64,000 nucleotides of DNA. Source: Roseivirga sp. Lineage in GTDB: Bacteria; Bacteroidota; Bacteroidia; Cytophagales; Cyclobacteriaceae. Under the pieces are notes generated by a model. That model did no database searches. It saw nothing but the letters and a program-made list of their open reading frames with translations, and was not told the DNA's origin. Made by a program: the position numbers and the translations under genes. Every line of letters begins with the position of its first letter. The stretch's first letter is position 1. The stretch covers positions 33,410 to 97,409 of the forward strand of contig JAAWWF010000020.1 of NCBI GenBank assembly GCA_021404565.1, in the 5' to 3' direction. Of this stretch, positions 26,344 through 33,339 are shown piece by piece.

Positions 26344-27092
26344 GGGTGGTGATTATTGAAGACGAGGTACTATCGGCCAAACGCCTGGCCAAGCTCATTC
26401 TTGAAATACTGCCAGAGGCCACAGTAGCCGCACAACTCGAGTCTGTAAACGAGGCACTCCTTTGGTTCAGCAGCCACGACAAACCTGATTTGATATTTCT
26501 GGATATACAACTCAATGATGGAACAGGATTCGACATTGTGAGAGAGCTGAAAGATTACCCACATATCATTTTTACAACCGCCTACGAGCAGTATGCCCTG
26601 GACGCCTTTAAATTCAACAGCATTGACTACCTGCTGAAGCCCATTGATAAGAACGAACTTGAAGCCGCCATTCAAAAGCTACAGGAAATACATCAGATTG
26701 AGGAGGCTGGTTATCAGGAAAAAATCGAGGCCCTGCAACAGCAGTTTATGCCCGCCCATCGCGAGCGTTTCCTGGTCAAGGTGGGAATGCAGTTTAAGAG
26801 TATTCCAACCAGCTCGATCGCGTATTTTTGCTACAGAGATGGCATCAGCTACTTGCATACCGCTCAACAATCCATGCCCATCGATCATACCCTGGATCAT
26901 CTGGTAGATGAACTGGATCCGAAAGTATTTTTCAGAGTGAATCGCCAGTTCATTGTCAATATCAACAGCATTGGGGAAATTCACTCATACTTCAACAGCA
27001 GGCTACTGCTTAACCTTACACCAGCTGCCGAGGAGGAGGTAATCGTGAGTCGTGAAAGGGTGCTGAAGTTCAAGGTCTGGGCGGGACTCTGA
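26340..27092 (+). CDS. LytTR-family response regulator
   Basis: A 250-residue cytoplasmic regulator. The receiver domain (1-~120) has the acidic pair in VVIIEDE, the phospho-acceptor Asp55 in LIFLDIQ, and the conserved Lys in YLLKPID. A linker coiled coil follows, then a LytTR DNA-binding domain from about 145 (RFLVKVGMQFKSIPTSSIAYF to the C-terminus, with FFRVNRQFIVNINSI). It overlaps the kinase gene by 4 bases. Its target genes are not evident here; LytTR systems in this phylum often control surface or carbohydrate genes elsewhere. Confidence 0.95.
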   Translation: MRVVIIEDEVLSAKRLAKLILEILPEATVAAQLESVNEALLWFSSHDKPDLIFLDIQLNDGTGFDIVRELKDYPHIIFTTAYEQYALDAFKFNSIDYLLKPIDKNELEAAIQKLQEIHQIEEAGYQEKIEALQQQFMPAHRERFLVKVGMQFKSIPTSSIAYFCYRDGISYLHTAQQSMPIDHTLDHLVDELDPKVFFRVNRQFIVNINSIGEIHSYFNSRLLLNLTPAAEEEVIVSRERVLKFKVWAGL

Positions 27093-27094
27093 CA

Positions 27095-27253
27095 CCAGAC
27101 TTTTACCACCTTATGCTCAATCAGAGCTTTGGCAAAGGCCAATATAGCTTCTTCATTTGAACGAGGTTTCCAACCCAATATCGATTGGGCTTTGTCACTC
27201 CCTAAAAAGAAAAGCGCATGACTTTCGCCATTCGCATTAAATTTCTTCAACAT
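27095..27253 (-). pseudogene. Remnant of an NAD-dependent epimerase/dehydratase C-terminus
   Basis: About 50 codons on the minus strand read like the last part of an extended SDR: LGSDKAQSILGWKPRSNEEA followed by ILAFAKALIEH. The (S/D)kAxxxLGWkPRxxEEai pattern is the usual C-terminal signature of that family. The upstream 95% of such a gene is absent: a TAG in frame and the end of 27260-28459 lie immediately before it, and downstream the frame continues only into antisense of the response regulator. I take it to be a deletion remnant. A real short gene is unlikely because the motif needs the rest of the fold. Confidence 0.6.
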
Positions 27254-27259
27254 CCCCTA

Positions 27260-28459
27260 TCACCAACTGGATGTGGTAGACTCTTTTGAGTCATTAGTCT
27301 CGTCTTTGGGGGCCTGAGGTACAGTATCTCCTTGTTTGGTTGCAGTTTCGGCCGCCTCCTCTCCAGATGGATTCAGGTTCCCGGTTTGTAGCAGCTCCAG
27401 ACCAGTGGTTGCCGACACATCTTCCTTGCCTTCATCCAACGCTGAAAGTGCCTCAGGGTCCATCCCATTAGTAGTACCCGGCACAACATTCATAAGATGC
27501 CCCAGCGCTCCGTCAACCTTCTCCAGTACGTCTTTACCTACCCCCTGATTTACTAAATCGCTTTTCAATGTCATTATATGCTGTGCAGTAGCACTTTTGA
27601 TTCTGTGCTCCGTTTCCTGGCTCTCTAAAGCCATTTTTTGCTGCATGTTATTCACTGTTTCGGTTGCCGAACCCTTGAATATCGATTCTACCGCTTCAAT
27701 CAGCCTGTTGAGAATCCGGTACACCAGATTTGCCGAGAAACCACCCAAAATGGCCAGAATGGGTTTTAGCAAATAGTTAATGGAGTTTACCATTGCATTT
27801 TCATTCAGGCCTTCTTTTGCCACCATTTGTTGCGTACTTTCTTCCGGGTTGATGAAAACCACAAACAATTCAGACAAGAGTACTCCGGCCACCAACCCAA
27901 GTACAAATCTGGACCAATAAGTTGCTGAGTACTTCATATCAAAAGTACCCTGATTGATATAACTGTTCATTTTAAACAAAGCGTAAAATGAACCACCCAC
28001 ACTGGCACAGGATAACAGAAAGGCGAGGCGCAGCGCCTGATCGATGCCATCCCCCTGTAGCAAGCTCAGTTGAATTGTATGTGTGTTTACATCTGAAGAA
28101 AGACTCGTCAGAATCAGGGCCAACAGCGAAAACACGCTCAGCAGCATAAACTCCCGTACGATAGGCAGCGGACCCAAAAACTTAAGGGGATTGGTGCTTT
28201 GTCTGTTTTTTTCAAAAAGTACGAGTGTTCCCGGAGTGGCCGGCTTTACCAGGTTAGCCAGATAGTTGTAAACAGGCAATAGTTCCTTTCCACCGATTTG
28301 ATCATCTTCCTTATGCAAAGGGGCAACCTGTGAGGCATCTACGGTTTTGCCATTTGAAATAGCAAAGGCAGTCATTACACGACATTCCTTGAGTAAATTT
28401 TCTTTTAACATGACCGTTTTAAGGCGGTGCGCCTCAAGGCTGACATCTTTGGGTTCCAT
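27260..28459 (-). CDS. Four-TM membrane protein of unknown function
   Basis: A 399-residue protein I do not recognise. Residues 1-99 are soluble, then four membrane helices follow at about 100-121, 141-162, 182-203 and 228-250. From 255 to 320 there is an amphipathic helical region (MQQKMALESQETEHRIKSAT), followed by a disordered, acidic and Thr/Ser-rich tail to the C-terminus (KDETNDSKESTTSSW). It is divergent from the redox operon at 28763-33269 with 303 bases between, and may be regulated with it. The tail and helical region would face the same side as the N-terminal domain. Homology search would be needed to place it. Confidence 0.75.
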   Translation of the reverse strand: MEPKDVSLEAHRLKTVMLKENLLKECRVMTAFAISNGKTVDASQVAPLHKEDDQIGGKELLPVYNYLANLVKPATPGTLVLFEKNRQSTNPLKFLGPLPIVREFMLLSVFSLLALILTSLSSDVNTHTIQLSLLQGDGIDQALRLAFLLSCASVGGSFYALFKMNSYINQGTFDMKYSATYWSRFVLGLVAGVLLSELFVVFINPEESTQQMVAKEGLNENAMVNSINYLLKPILAILGGFSANLVYRILNRLIEAVESIFKGSATETVNNMQQKMALESQETEHRIKSATAQHIMTLKSDLVNQGVGKDVLEKVDGALGHLMNVVPGTTNGMDPEALSALDEGKEDVSATTGLELLQTGNLNPSGEEAAETATKQGDTVPQAPKDETNDSKESTTSSW

Positions 28460-28696
28460 AGTTGTGTTTGGTGGTGTAACTATAAAATTACACTTTTTTT
28501 TGCCACCGTTTCGGCCAACAGGAACCTATAAACCCAGACACCCCACCTATAAATCCTCTTTAGATCAAAGAATCTCCGATACAATTCCCCTTGCATCCAT
28601 CATATCACAACAGAGTTTCAACTCATCATTACCTTCTTGCTTCTACTGATTTTATTCGTGATATTATGATACTTTTTGACAAACAATTCACAAAAC

Positions 28697-28718
28697 AGGT
28701 TTTACACAGACAAAACCT
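28697..28718. promoter_or_regulatory. Inverted repeat, candidate operator of the GMC operon
   Basis: AGGTTTT (28697-28703) and AAAACCT (28712-28718) form a perfect 7-bp inverted repeat with an 8-base spacer, 44 bases before the first gene of the operon. The spacing of half-sites suits a dimeric repressor. The rest of the 28460-28762 gap is AT-rich divergent promoter DNA with no gene seen. Confidence 0.45.
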
Positions 28719-28762
28719 TTAAAGAATTTTTTACTATAACTCCTTAACACAAATCATTTCCC

Positions 28763-29254
28763 ATGAGCAACTCAAGTATCAATGAACTGGGTATAGGCTT
28801 CAAAGCCATGAGTGCTGCATTTACGGGCTTTAATGAGTCGACATTACAAGGAACAGGTCTGAATGATGTGTACTTACAAACCGTCTGCAATGCCCTGAAT
28901 CAAACCTTAGTCGAAGAACTCATAGCCCTGTATGCCACGCTGGTTTTAGAAAACCCGGACAATCCTAAAGGATTAAAACACGCTATGCGACACCAAATTT
29001 TTGCAAGCCCGAAATGGGCCCCTCTCGCACAAAACATCATTCAGCTATGGTACACAGGTACCTGGAACCAGATGTCATTTGACTGGACACAGGCCTATGG
29101 CCCGTTCTTTCCAAATGACAATACAGCCATTGTTTCTTCGGACTCCTACAAACAGGGGTTAATCTGGAAAGCGGTTGGAGCACACCCCATGGGTGCGAAA
29201 CAAGAAGGTTTTGCCTCCTGGGCTTTTCCACCTCCATCAGCACCGGAAAACTAA
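28763..29254 (+). CDS. Small subunit of a flavoprotein dehydrogenase (FAD-SLDH / gluconate 2-dehydrogenase subunit 3-like)
   Basis: A 163-residue helical protein of the sorbitol/gluconate/glucose-dehydrogenase small (hitchhiker) subunit type. The diagnostic part is C-terminal: LWYTGTWN, then YKQGLIWKAVGAHPMGAK and GFASWAFPPP. In known FAD-dependent glucose and gluconate dehydrogenases this subunit carries a Tat signal that exports the cofactor-loaded catalytic subunit. Here the N-terminus (MSNSSINELGIGFKAMSAAF) has no twin-arginine or hydrophobic signal, so the complex should stay in the cytoplasm. It is followed after 27 bases by its expected partner, the GMC oxidoreductase. Assignment rests on the C-terminal motif and the neighbour. 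Confidence 0.78.
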   Translation: MSNSSINELGIGFKAMSAAFTGFNESTLQGTGLNDVYLQTVCNALNQTLVEELIALYATLVLENPDNPKGLKHAMRHQIFASPKWAPLAQNIIQLWYTGTWNQMSFDWTQAYGPFFPNDNTAIVSSDSYKQGLIWKAVGAHPMGAKQEGFASWAFPPPSAPEN

Positions 29255-29281
29255 TCCTTCAACCATCTAAAACACAAAAAA

Positions 29282-31102
29282 ATGGATAAAGACAAAGACT
29301 TTGACGTAGTCATCGTAGGAGCGGGTATTTCCGGAGCCATTACTGCCAATGAACTGGCAAAAAAGGGCTATTCGGTACTGATACTTGAGGCTGGAGTTAA
29401 AAAATCAAACAACTACCAATCTTATCTCTCCTATCTGGACACTTATTATAATAACATGGTGAAAATCCCGAATTCACCTTTTCCTAACAATCCTGATGCT
29501 CCTCAGCCTCTGGTAACCGATGCACAACAGATAGTACCGGGCACTCCCGATACTACAGGGTATTTCGTGCAGAACGGACCACAGCCTTTTCAGAGTACCT
29601 ATACACGGTCCAAGGGAGGAACCACGCTACACTGGCTCGGCACCTGCCTGCGTATGCTCCCCGATGATTTTAAAGAGAAAGAACGTTACGGCACAGGCCT
29701 CGACTGGCCTATCAGCTACGAAGAACTGATGCCCTATTATCGTAAGGCAGAACACGAGATAGGTGTTTCAGCTTGCGTTGAGGATCAGACCTTCCACGGT
29801 GTACATTTTGAAAAAGACTATGTGTACCCCATGAAAAAAGTCCCTCAAAGCTATCTGGATCAAAAACTGGGCGACTGGGCCGATGGCTTCGAGTTCCAGT
29901 ACGAGGGCGAATCTTATGAGGTGGACATTGTAAGCACCCCACAGGGTAGAAACAGTACCCCAAACCCAAATTATGACGGTGGAAAAGGCTACCAGCCAGT
30001 AGGCGCTGTAGGCAACCCTGACCTCGGACAACGCTGCGAAGGCAACTCTGCCTGCGTGCCAATTTGCCCGGTACAAGCCAAGTACAATGCCCTGAAAACT
30101 CTGAAAAAAGCAGTAGAAACCGGCCAGGTGAAAATATGGTCACAATGCGTGGTTACTGAGCTAACCTATGACACAGGCAACGGACATATCACGGGGGTTA
30201 AATACAAAAAATACAAAAATCCAAATAGTGGCAAACACAAAGAGAAAAAGATCAGCGCCAAGCGCTATGTTTTAGCTACTCATGCCGTAGAGAATGCCAA
30301 AATCATGCTTGCCTCAGGGCTTTACTCTACCAGTGGCCTTATGGGTAAAAACCTAATGGATCACCCTGTACTACTTACCTGGGGGCTTGCCCCTGAAAAA
30401 GTAGGAGCACTGAGAGGACCAGGGTCTACCTCAGGCATCCCAACCATGCGTGGTGGTGATTTCAGAAGTAACTTCTCTCCCTTCCGGGTAGAAATTGGTA
30501 ACTGGGGATGGAATTGGCCAGACGGCTCTCCTTTTACCCAGCTCAACGAGGCACTCAGTACAGGCAATATGTTTGGAGATGACCTTAAGCAGCACATGTT
30601 TGAGTTGAACCAGCGAATGTTTCGATTTGGCTTCCTAATTGAGCAACAGCCTGCAGAAACCAACCAGGTAACGATTGATCCAGCTTATAAAGATCAGCTC
30701 GGTAATTACAGGCCTGTGATTAACTACGATATCTCTGACCATGAAATAAAAGGAATGGTGGCTGCCAAAGAGTTTACCAAACAGTTCTTTCAGGCTGCGG
30801 GGATAGATGATCAAACGCAATACAACCCAACTGCACCAGGCTACATGTACAATGATGGCAACGAACTTTGGTGGCAGGGAGCCGGGCACCTCGCGGGTAC
30901 ACATATCATGGGTACCAATGCCAAGAACTCGGTAGTTGACAAGAATCAAAAATGCTGGGATTATGACAACCTCTACATGATAGGTTGTGGTAGTATGCCT
31001 ACGGTGTCTACCTCAAACCCTACGCTCACCATGGCCGCGATTACTTTTATGGCAGCTGAGCAGCTTATTCTTGATCTGGAAAAAGAATCCATCCTCGTTT
31101 AA
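29282..31102 (+). CDS. GMC-family FAD oxidoreductase with probable 3Fe-4S cysteines
   Basis: A 606-residue flavoenzyme oxidising an alcohol or sugar hydroxyl. The FAD-binding start is VVIVGAGISGA (Gly13, Gly15, Gly18) with the acidic strand end ILEAG. Active-site region: HLAGTHIMGTN (His536, His541) and TSNPTLTMAA (Asn579). Cys252, Cys258 and Cys262 (RCEGNSACVPICP) have 6- and 4-residue spacing, the same spacing I recall for the 3Fe-4S ligands of FAD-dependent glucose dehydrogenase. It lacks a signal peptide, like its small subunit. No cytochrome c subunit is encoded nearby, so the electron acceptor is unknown. Part of a four-gene operon with 27- and 11-base gaps on either side. Confidence 0.92.
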   Translation: MDKDKDFDVVIVGAGISGAITANELAKKGYSVLILEAGVKKSNNYQSYLSYLDTYYNNMVKIPNSPFPNNPDAPQPLVTDAQQIVPGTPDTTGYFVQNGPQPFQSTYTRSKGGTTLHWLGTCLRMLPDDFKEKERYGTGLDWPISYEELMPYYRKAEHEIGVSACVEDQTFHGVHFEKDYVYPMKKVPQSYLDQKLGDWADGFEFQYEGESYEVDIVSTPQGRNSTPNPNYDGGKGYQPVGAVGNPDLGQRCEGNSACVPICPVQAKYNALKTLKKAVETGQVKIWSQCVVTELTYDTGNGHITGVKYKKYKNPNSGKHKEKKISAKRYVLATHAVENAKIMLASGLYSTSGLMGKNLMDHPVLLTWGLAPEKVGALRGPGSTSGIPTMRGGDFRSNFSPFRVEIGNWGWNWPDGSPFTQLNEALSTGNMFGDDLKQHMFELNQRMFRFGFLIEQQPAETNQVTIDPAYKDQLGNYRPVINYDISDHEIKGMVAAKEFTKQFFQAAGIDDQTQYNPTAPGYMYNDGNELWWQGAGHLAGTHIMGTNAKNSVVDKNQKCWDYDNLYMIGCGSMPTVSTSNPTLTMAAITFMAAEQLILDLEKESILV

Positions 31103-31113
31103 ACCAAGCCATC

Positions 31114-32217
31114 ATGTCTGATTTAGAAAAACATAAAAAACACTTACATCATATGCTCCAGAAGGCAATTGAGCTGGAGCACTCTACCATTCCGCCATAC
31201 CTGGCGGCTATGTTCACCATTGACGAAAACACCAATTATGGCGCTTATTATGCCATAAGAAGTGTGGTAATGGAAGAAATGCTACATATGACACTTGCCT
31301 GCAATGTAATGAATGCCACAGGCGGGAGTCCGGCTATTGATCAGCCGAAATTCGTACCTGAATATCCCGTAGAATTAGATTTTGCGGGTCGGGATTTTGA
31401 TGTGGGACTGGTAAAGTTCTCAAAGGCTGCGATCGAAACCTTTCTGAAAATCGAAAAACCGGAAGACCTGAAAATTCCTCCCGGACCAGACGAAATATTC
31501 GGAATGATACCCGAGCTGCATATACCGGCAATGACGATTGGAGAGTTTTACCAAATGGTGATCTGCTACATGGAGCAAATCTGCCGCGAGTTTGGTGAGG
31601 AGGCTCTGTTTAATGGAGACCCTTCGTTGCAACTTCAACCAGAGCAATTTTATGGTGGAGGCGGAGAGGTCACTGTCGTAAAATGTATGGAAACTGCAAA
31701 AAAGGCCATTCACACCATTACAGACCAGGGAGAAGGAACTTCCGCGGATAGTATTTGGGATGGTGATGCAGTCAACTTTGATCAGGAACCGGAAGTAGCA
31801 CACTACTTCATGTTCAATCAGATCAGGGAAGAGCGCTACTACAAAAAGGGTGACACACCTCAGAAACCTCCCAGCGGCAAGAAGATGAAGGTAAACTGGA
31901 AGATTGCCGTCAATATGATCGACAATCCAAAAGCCACCCATTTCCCCGAAGGCTCTGAGGCCCGTCAAAAAGCTGACGACTTCAACAACATGTATTCTAA
32001 CTTTCTGCACCTGCTTCACGAAACCTTTAATGGTTCACCAGCAACCATGCAGCAGTCAGTGTTAATCATGTATAAGCTGAAGTATCTGGCCCTGGAGCTT
32101 TTGAACATTCCCGTAGGTGATGGAAAAGTAGCAGGACCTCCTTTTGAGTTTGTACCTGCTGCTTTGAGAACACCTATTACACCCGTATTTCCGCCAAAAC
32201 GCAGCGAGGAATGCTAA
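31114..32217 (+). CDS. Ferritin-like protein, iminophenyl-pyruvate dimer synthase (VioB/RebD) type
   Basis: A 367-residue protein whose first ~220 residues match the ferritin-like domain (PF12902) of VioB, RebD and StaD, which couple imines made by a partner flavin oxidase. The pattern includes ELEHSTIPPYLAAMFTI (Glu22, His23) and VVMEEMLHMTLACN with Glu55-x-x-His58, which look like diiron or haem-edge ligands, plus later Glu residues around 150 (MEQICREF). The C-terminal part is helical (VLIMYKLKYLALELL). No signal peptide. It starts 11 bases after the GMC gene and overlaps the next by 7 bases. It could be the terminal electron-accepting or product-transforming enzyme of the operon; this is inference. 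Confidence 0.82.
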   Translation: MSDLEKHKKHLHHMLQKAIELEHSTIPPYLAAMFTIDENTNYGAYYAIRSVVMEEMLHMTLACNVMNATGGSPAIDQPKFVPEYPVELDFAGRDFDVGLVKFSKAAIETFLKIEKPEDLKIPPGPDEIFGMIPELHIPAMTIGEFYQMVICYMEQICREFGEEALFNGDPSLQLQPEQFYGGGGEVTVVKCMETAKKAIHTITDQGEGTSADSIWDGDAVNFDQEPEVAHYFMFNQIREERYYKKGDTPQKPPSGKKMKVNWKIAVNMIDNPKATHFPEGSEARQKADDFNNMYSNFLHLLHETFNGSPATMQQSVLIMYKLKYLALELLNIPVGDGKVAGPPFEFVPAALRTPITPVFPPKRSEEC

Positions 32218-33269
32218 AGGGTGTTATTACACTATTGATGCTTTTTGTGGTCAGCCTGGGTTATGCTCAGGTTGACCAAAATAGCATGACCGCCCATTAC
32301 ATTTATGTAGGCCAGGCAGATGCCACCTTGCTGGAGTTTCCCTGCGGTGCCATACTCATAGATGCCGGAGCTGAAGATGACAAGCATCAGGAAAAGCTCA
32401 TTGACTATCTGCGAGACTTTTTTAAATCGAGACCTGACCTTGGAAAAACCCTCGACCTGGTCATTACTACCCATCCTCATATTGACCATACCTACAGTCT
32501 CAAAGCCCTGACTGAGAACTTCCATATAAAGCGTTTTATGGACAATGGAGGAGACAGGGGTTCCGGTGTAAAACAAGAACAGTGGTTAAGAGATAATGTC
32601 CAAAAACTTAACATAGCGTATAAATCCTATACTGCACCTCAGGTTTTTGACAACAGCCTTAAGAATGAAATTGCCTCGTTTGTAGACCCACTCAATTGCC
32701 AAATGACCGACCCCGTCATCCAGGTACTCTCAGGGCGCTACCCCACCCCCCCAGAGGGCTGGAGTAAGTCTGAATTTAAAAACTACAACAACCACAGCTA
32801 TGTAATTCGGATAGATTTCGGAGAAGCCAGCTTCTTGTTTACCGGTGACCTGGAAAATCAAGGTATCACCACTCTCTTAGACCATTATCAAAGTGATTTA
32901 TCGGTAATAGACGCTGATATCTTTCAGGTGGGCCATCATGGTGCTGCCAACGGCACCACAGCCAAGTTCGTCAGTGCGATCAGCCCTGAGGCCGCTATTA
33001 TTTCATGCGGATTTTGGAGTGATGGCATGAAAGACAAGAGCCGGTTCAATACCTGGAACTACGGACATCCCAGAAAGTCGTCTGTTGATCTTCTTGCTGA
33101 CGGAATCACCCTTGACAGGCGAAGGGCTGTAAGTGAGAAGCTCGGGCTGGCCGCCAGAAGTTTTGAAGAGGAGACCATTACCAGAAACATCTATGCCACC
33201 CCTTGGGACTATACCATCAGGGTGACCGGCAACAAAGACGGTACTTTCAAAATCAGCACCCACCACTAA
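32211..33269 (+). CDS. Exported ComEC-like metallo-beta-lactamase-fold hydrolase
   Basis: A 352-residue protein with a signal peptide (about 1-19, ending GYAQ) followed by an MBL fold resembling the C-terminal domain of ComEC/Rec2. Metal ligands: THPHIDH (His88, His90, Asp92, His93), FLFTGDLE and VGHHGAANG. In ComEC the domain is a nuclease; stand-alone versions act on various phosphoesters or lactones. The start overlaps the ferritin-like gene (ATGCTAA), so it belongs to the same operon, yet it is the only product with an export signal. Its job may be outside the cytoplasm, for example release or breakdown of the substrate used by the other three. Confidence 0.85.
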   Translation: MLKGVITLLMLFVVSLGYAQVDQNSMTAHYIYVGQADATLLEFPCGAILIDAGAEDDKHQEKLIDYLRDFFKSRPDLGKTLDLVITTHPHIDHTYSLKALTENFHIKRFMDNGGDRGSGVKQEQWLRDNVQKLNIAYKSYTAPQVFDNSLKNEIASFVDPLNCQMTDPVIQVLSGRYPTPPEGWSKSEFKNYNNHSYVIRIDFGEASFLFTGDLENQGITTLLDHYQSDLSVIDADIFQVGHHGAANGTTAKFVSAISPEAAIISCGFWSDGMKDKSRFNTWNYGHPRKSSVDLLADGITLDRRRAVSEKLGLAARSFEEETITRNIYATPWDYTIRVTGNKDGTFKISTHH

Positions 33270-33271
33270 GT

Positions 33272-33333
33272 AATGGTGAATATTGAATAATGGACTCGCA
33301 AAATTCAAAATTCACCATTCACCATTCACCATT
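33272..33333. repeat. Long hairpin and heptamer repeat between convergent operons
   Basis: Arms 33272-33287 (AATGGTGAATATTGAA) and 33304-33319 (TTCAAAATTCACCATT) pair over 16 bp with one mismatch around a 16-base loop. The second arm runs into a period-7 repeat, ATTCACC three times plus ATT (33310-33333). It sits between the stops of the GMC operon and the convergent permease and may act as a bidirectional transcription end, although there is no T-run. Confidence 0.65.
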
Positions 33334-33339
33334 CCCCGC

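Noticed and set aside
26981..27094. Extension of the epimerase-like frame into the response-regulator region
   Set aside because: This part is antisense to the LytTR domain and shows no family pattern.
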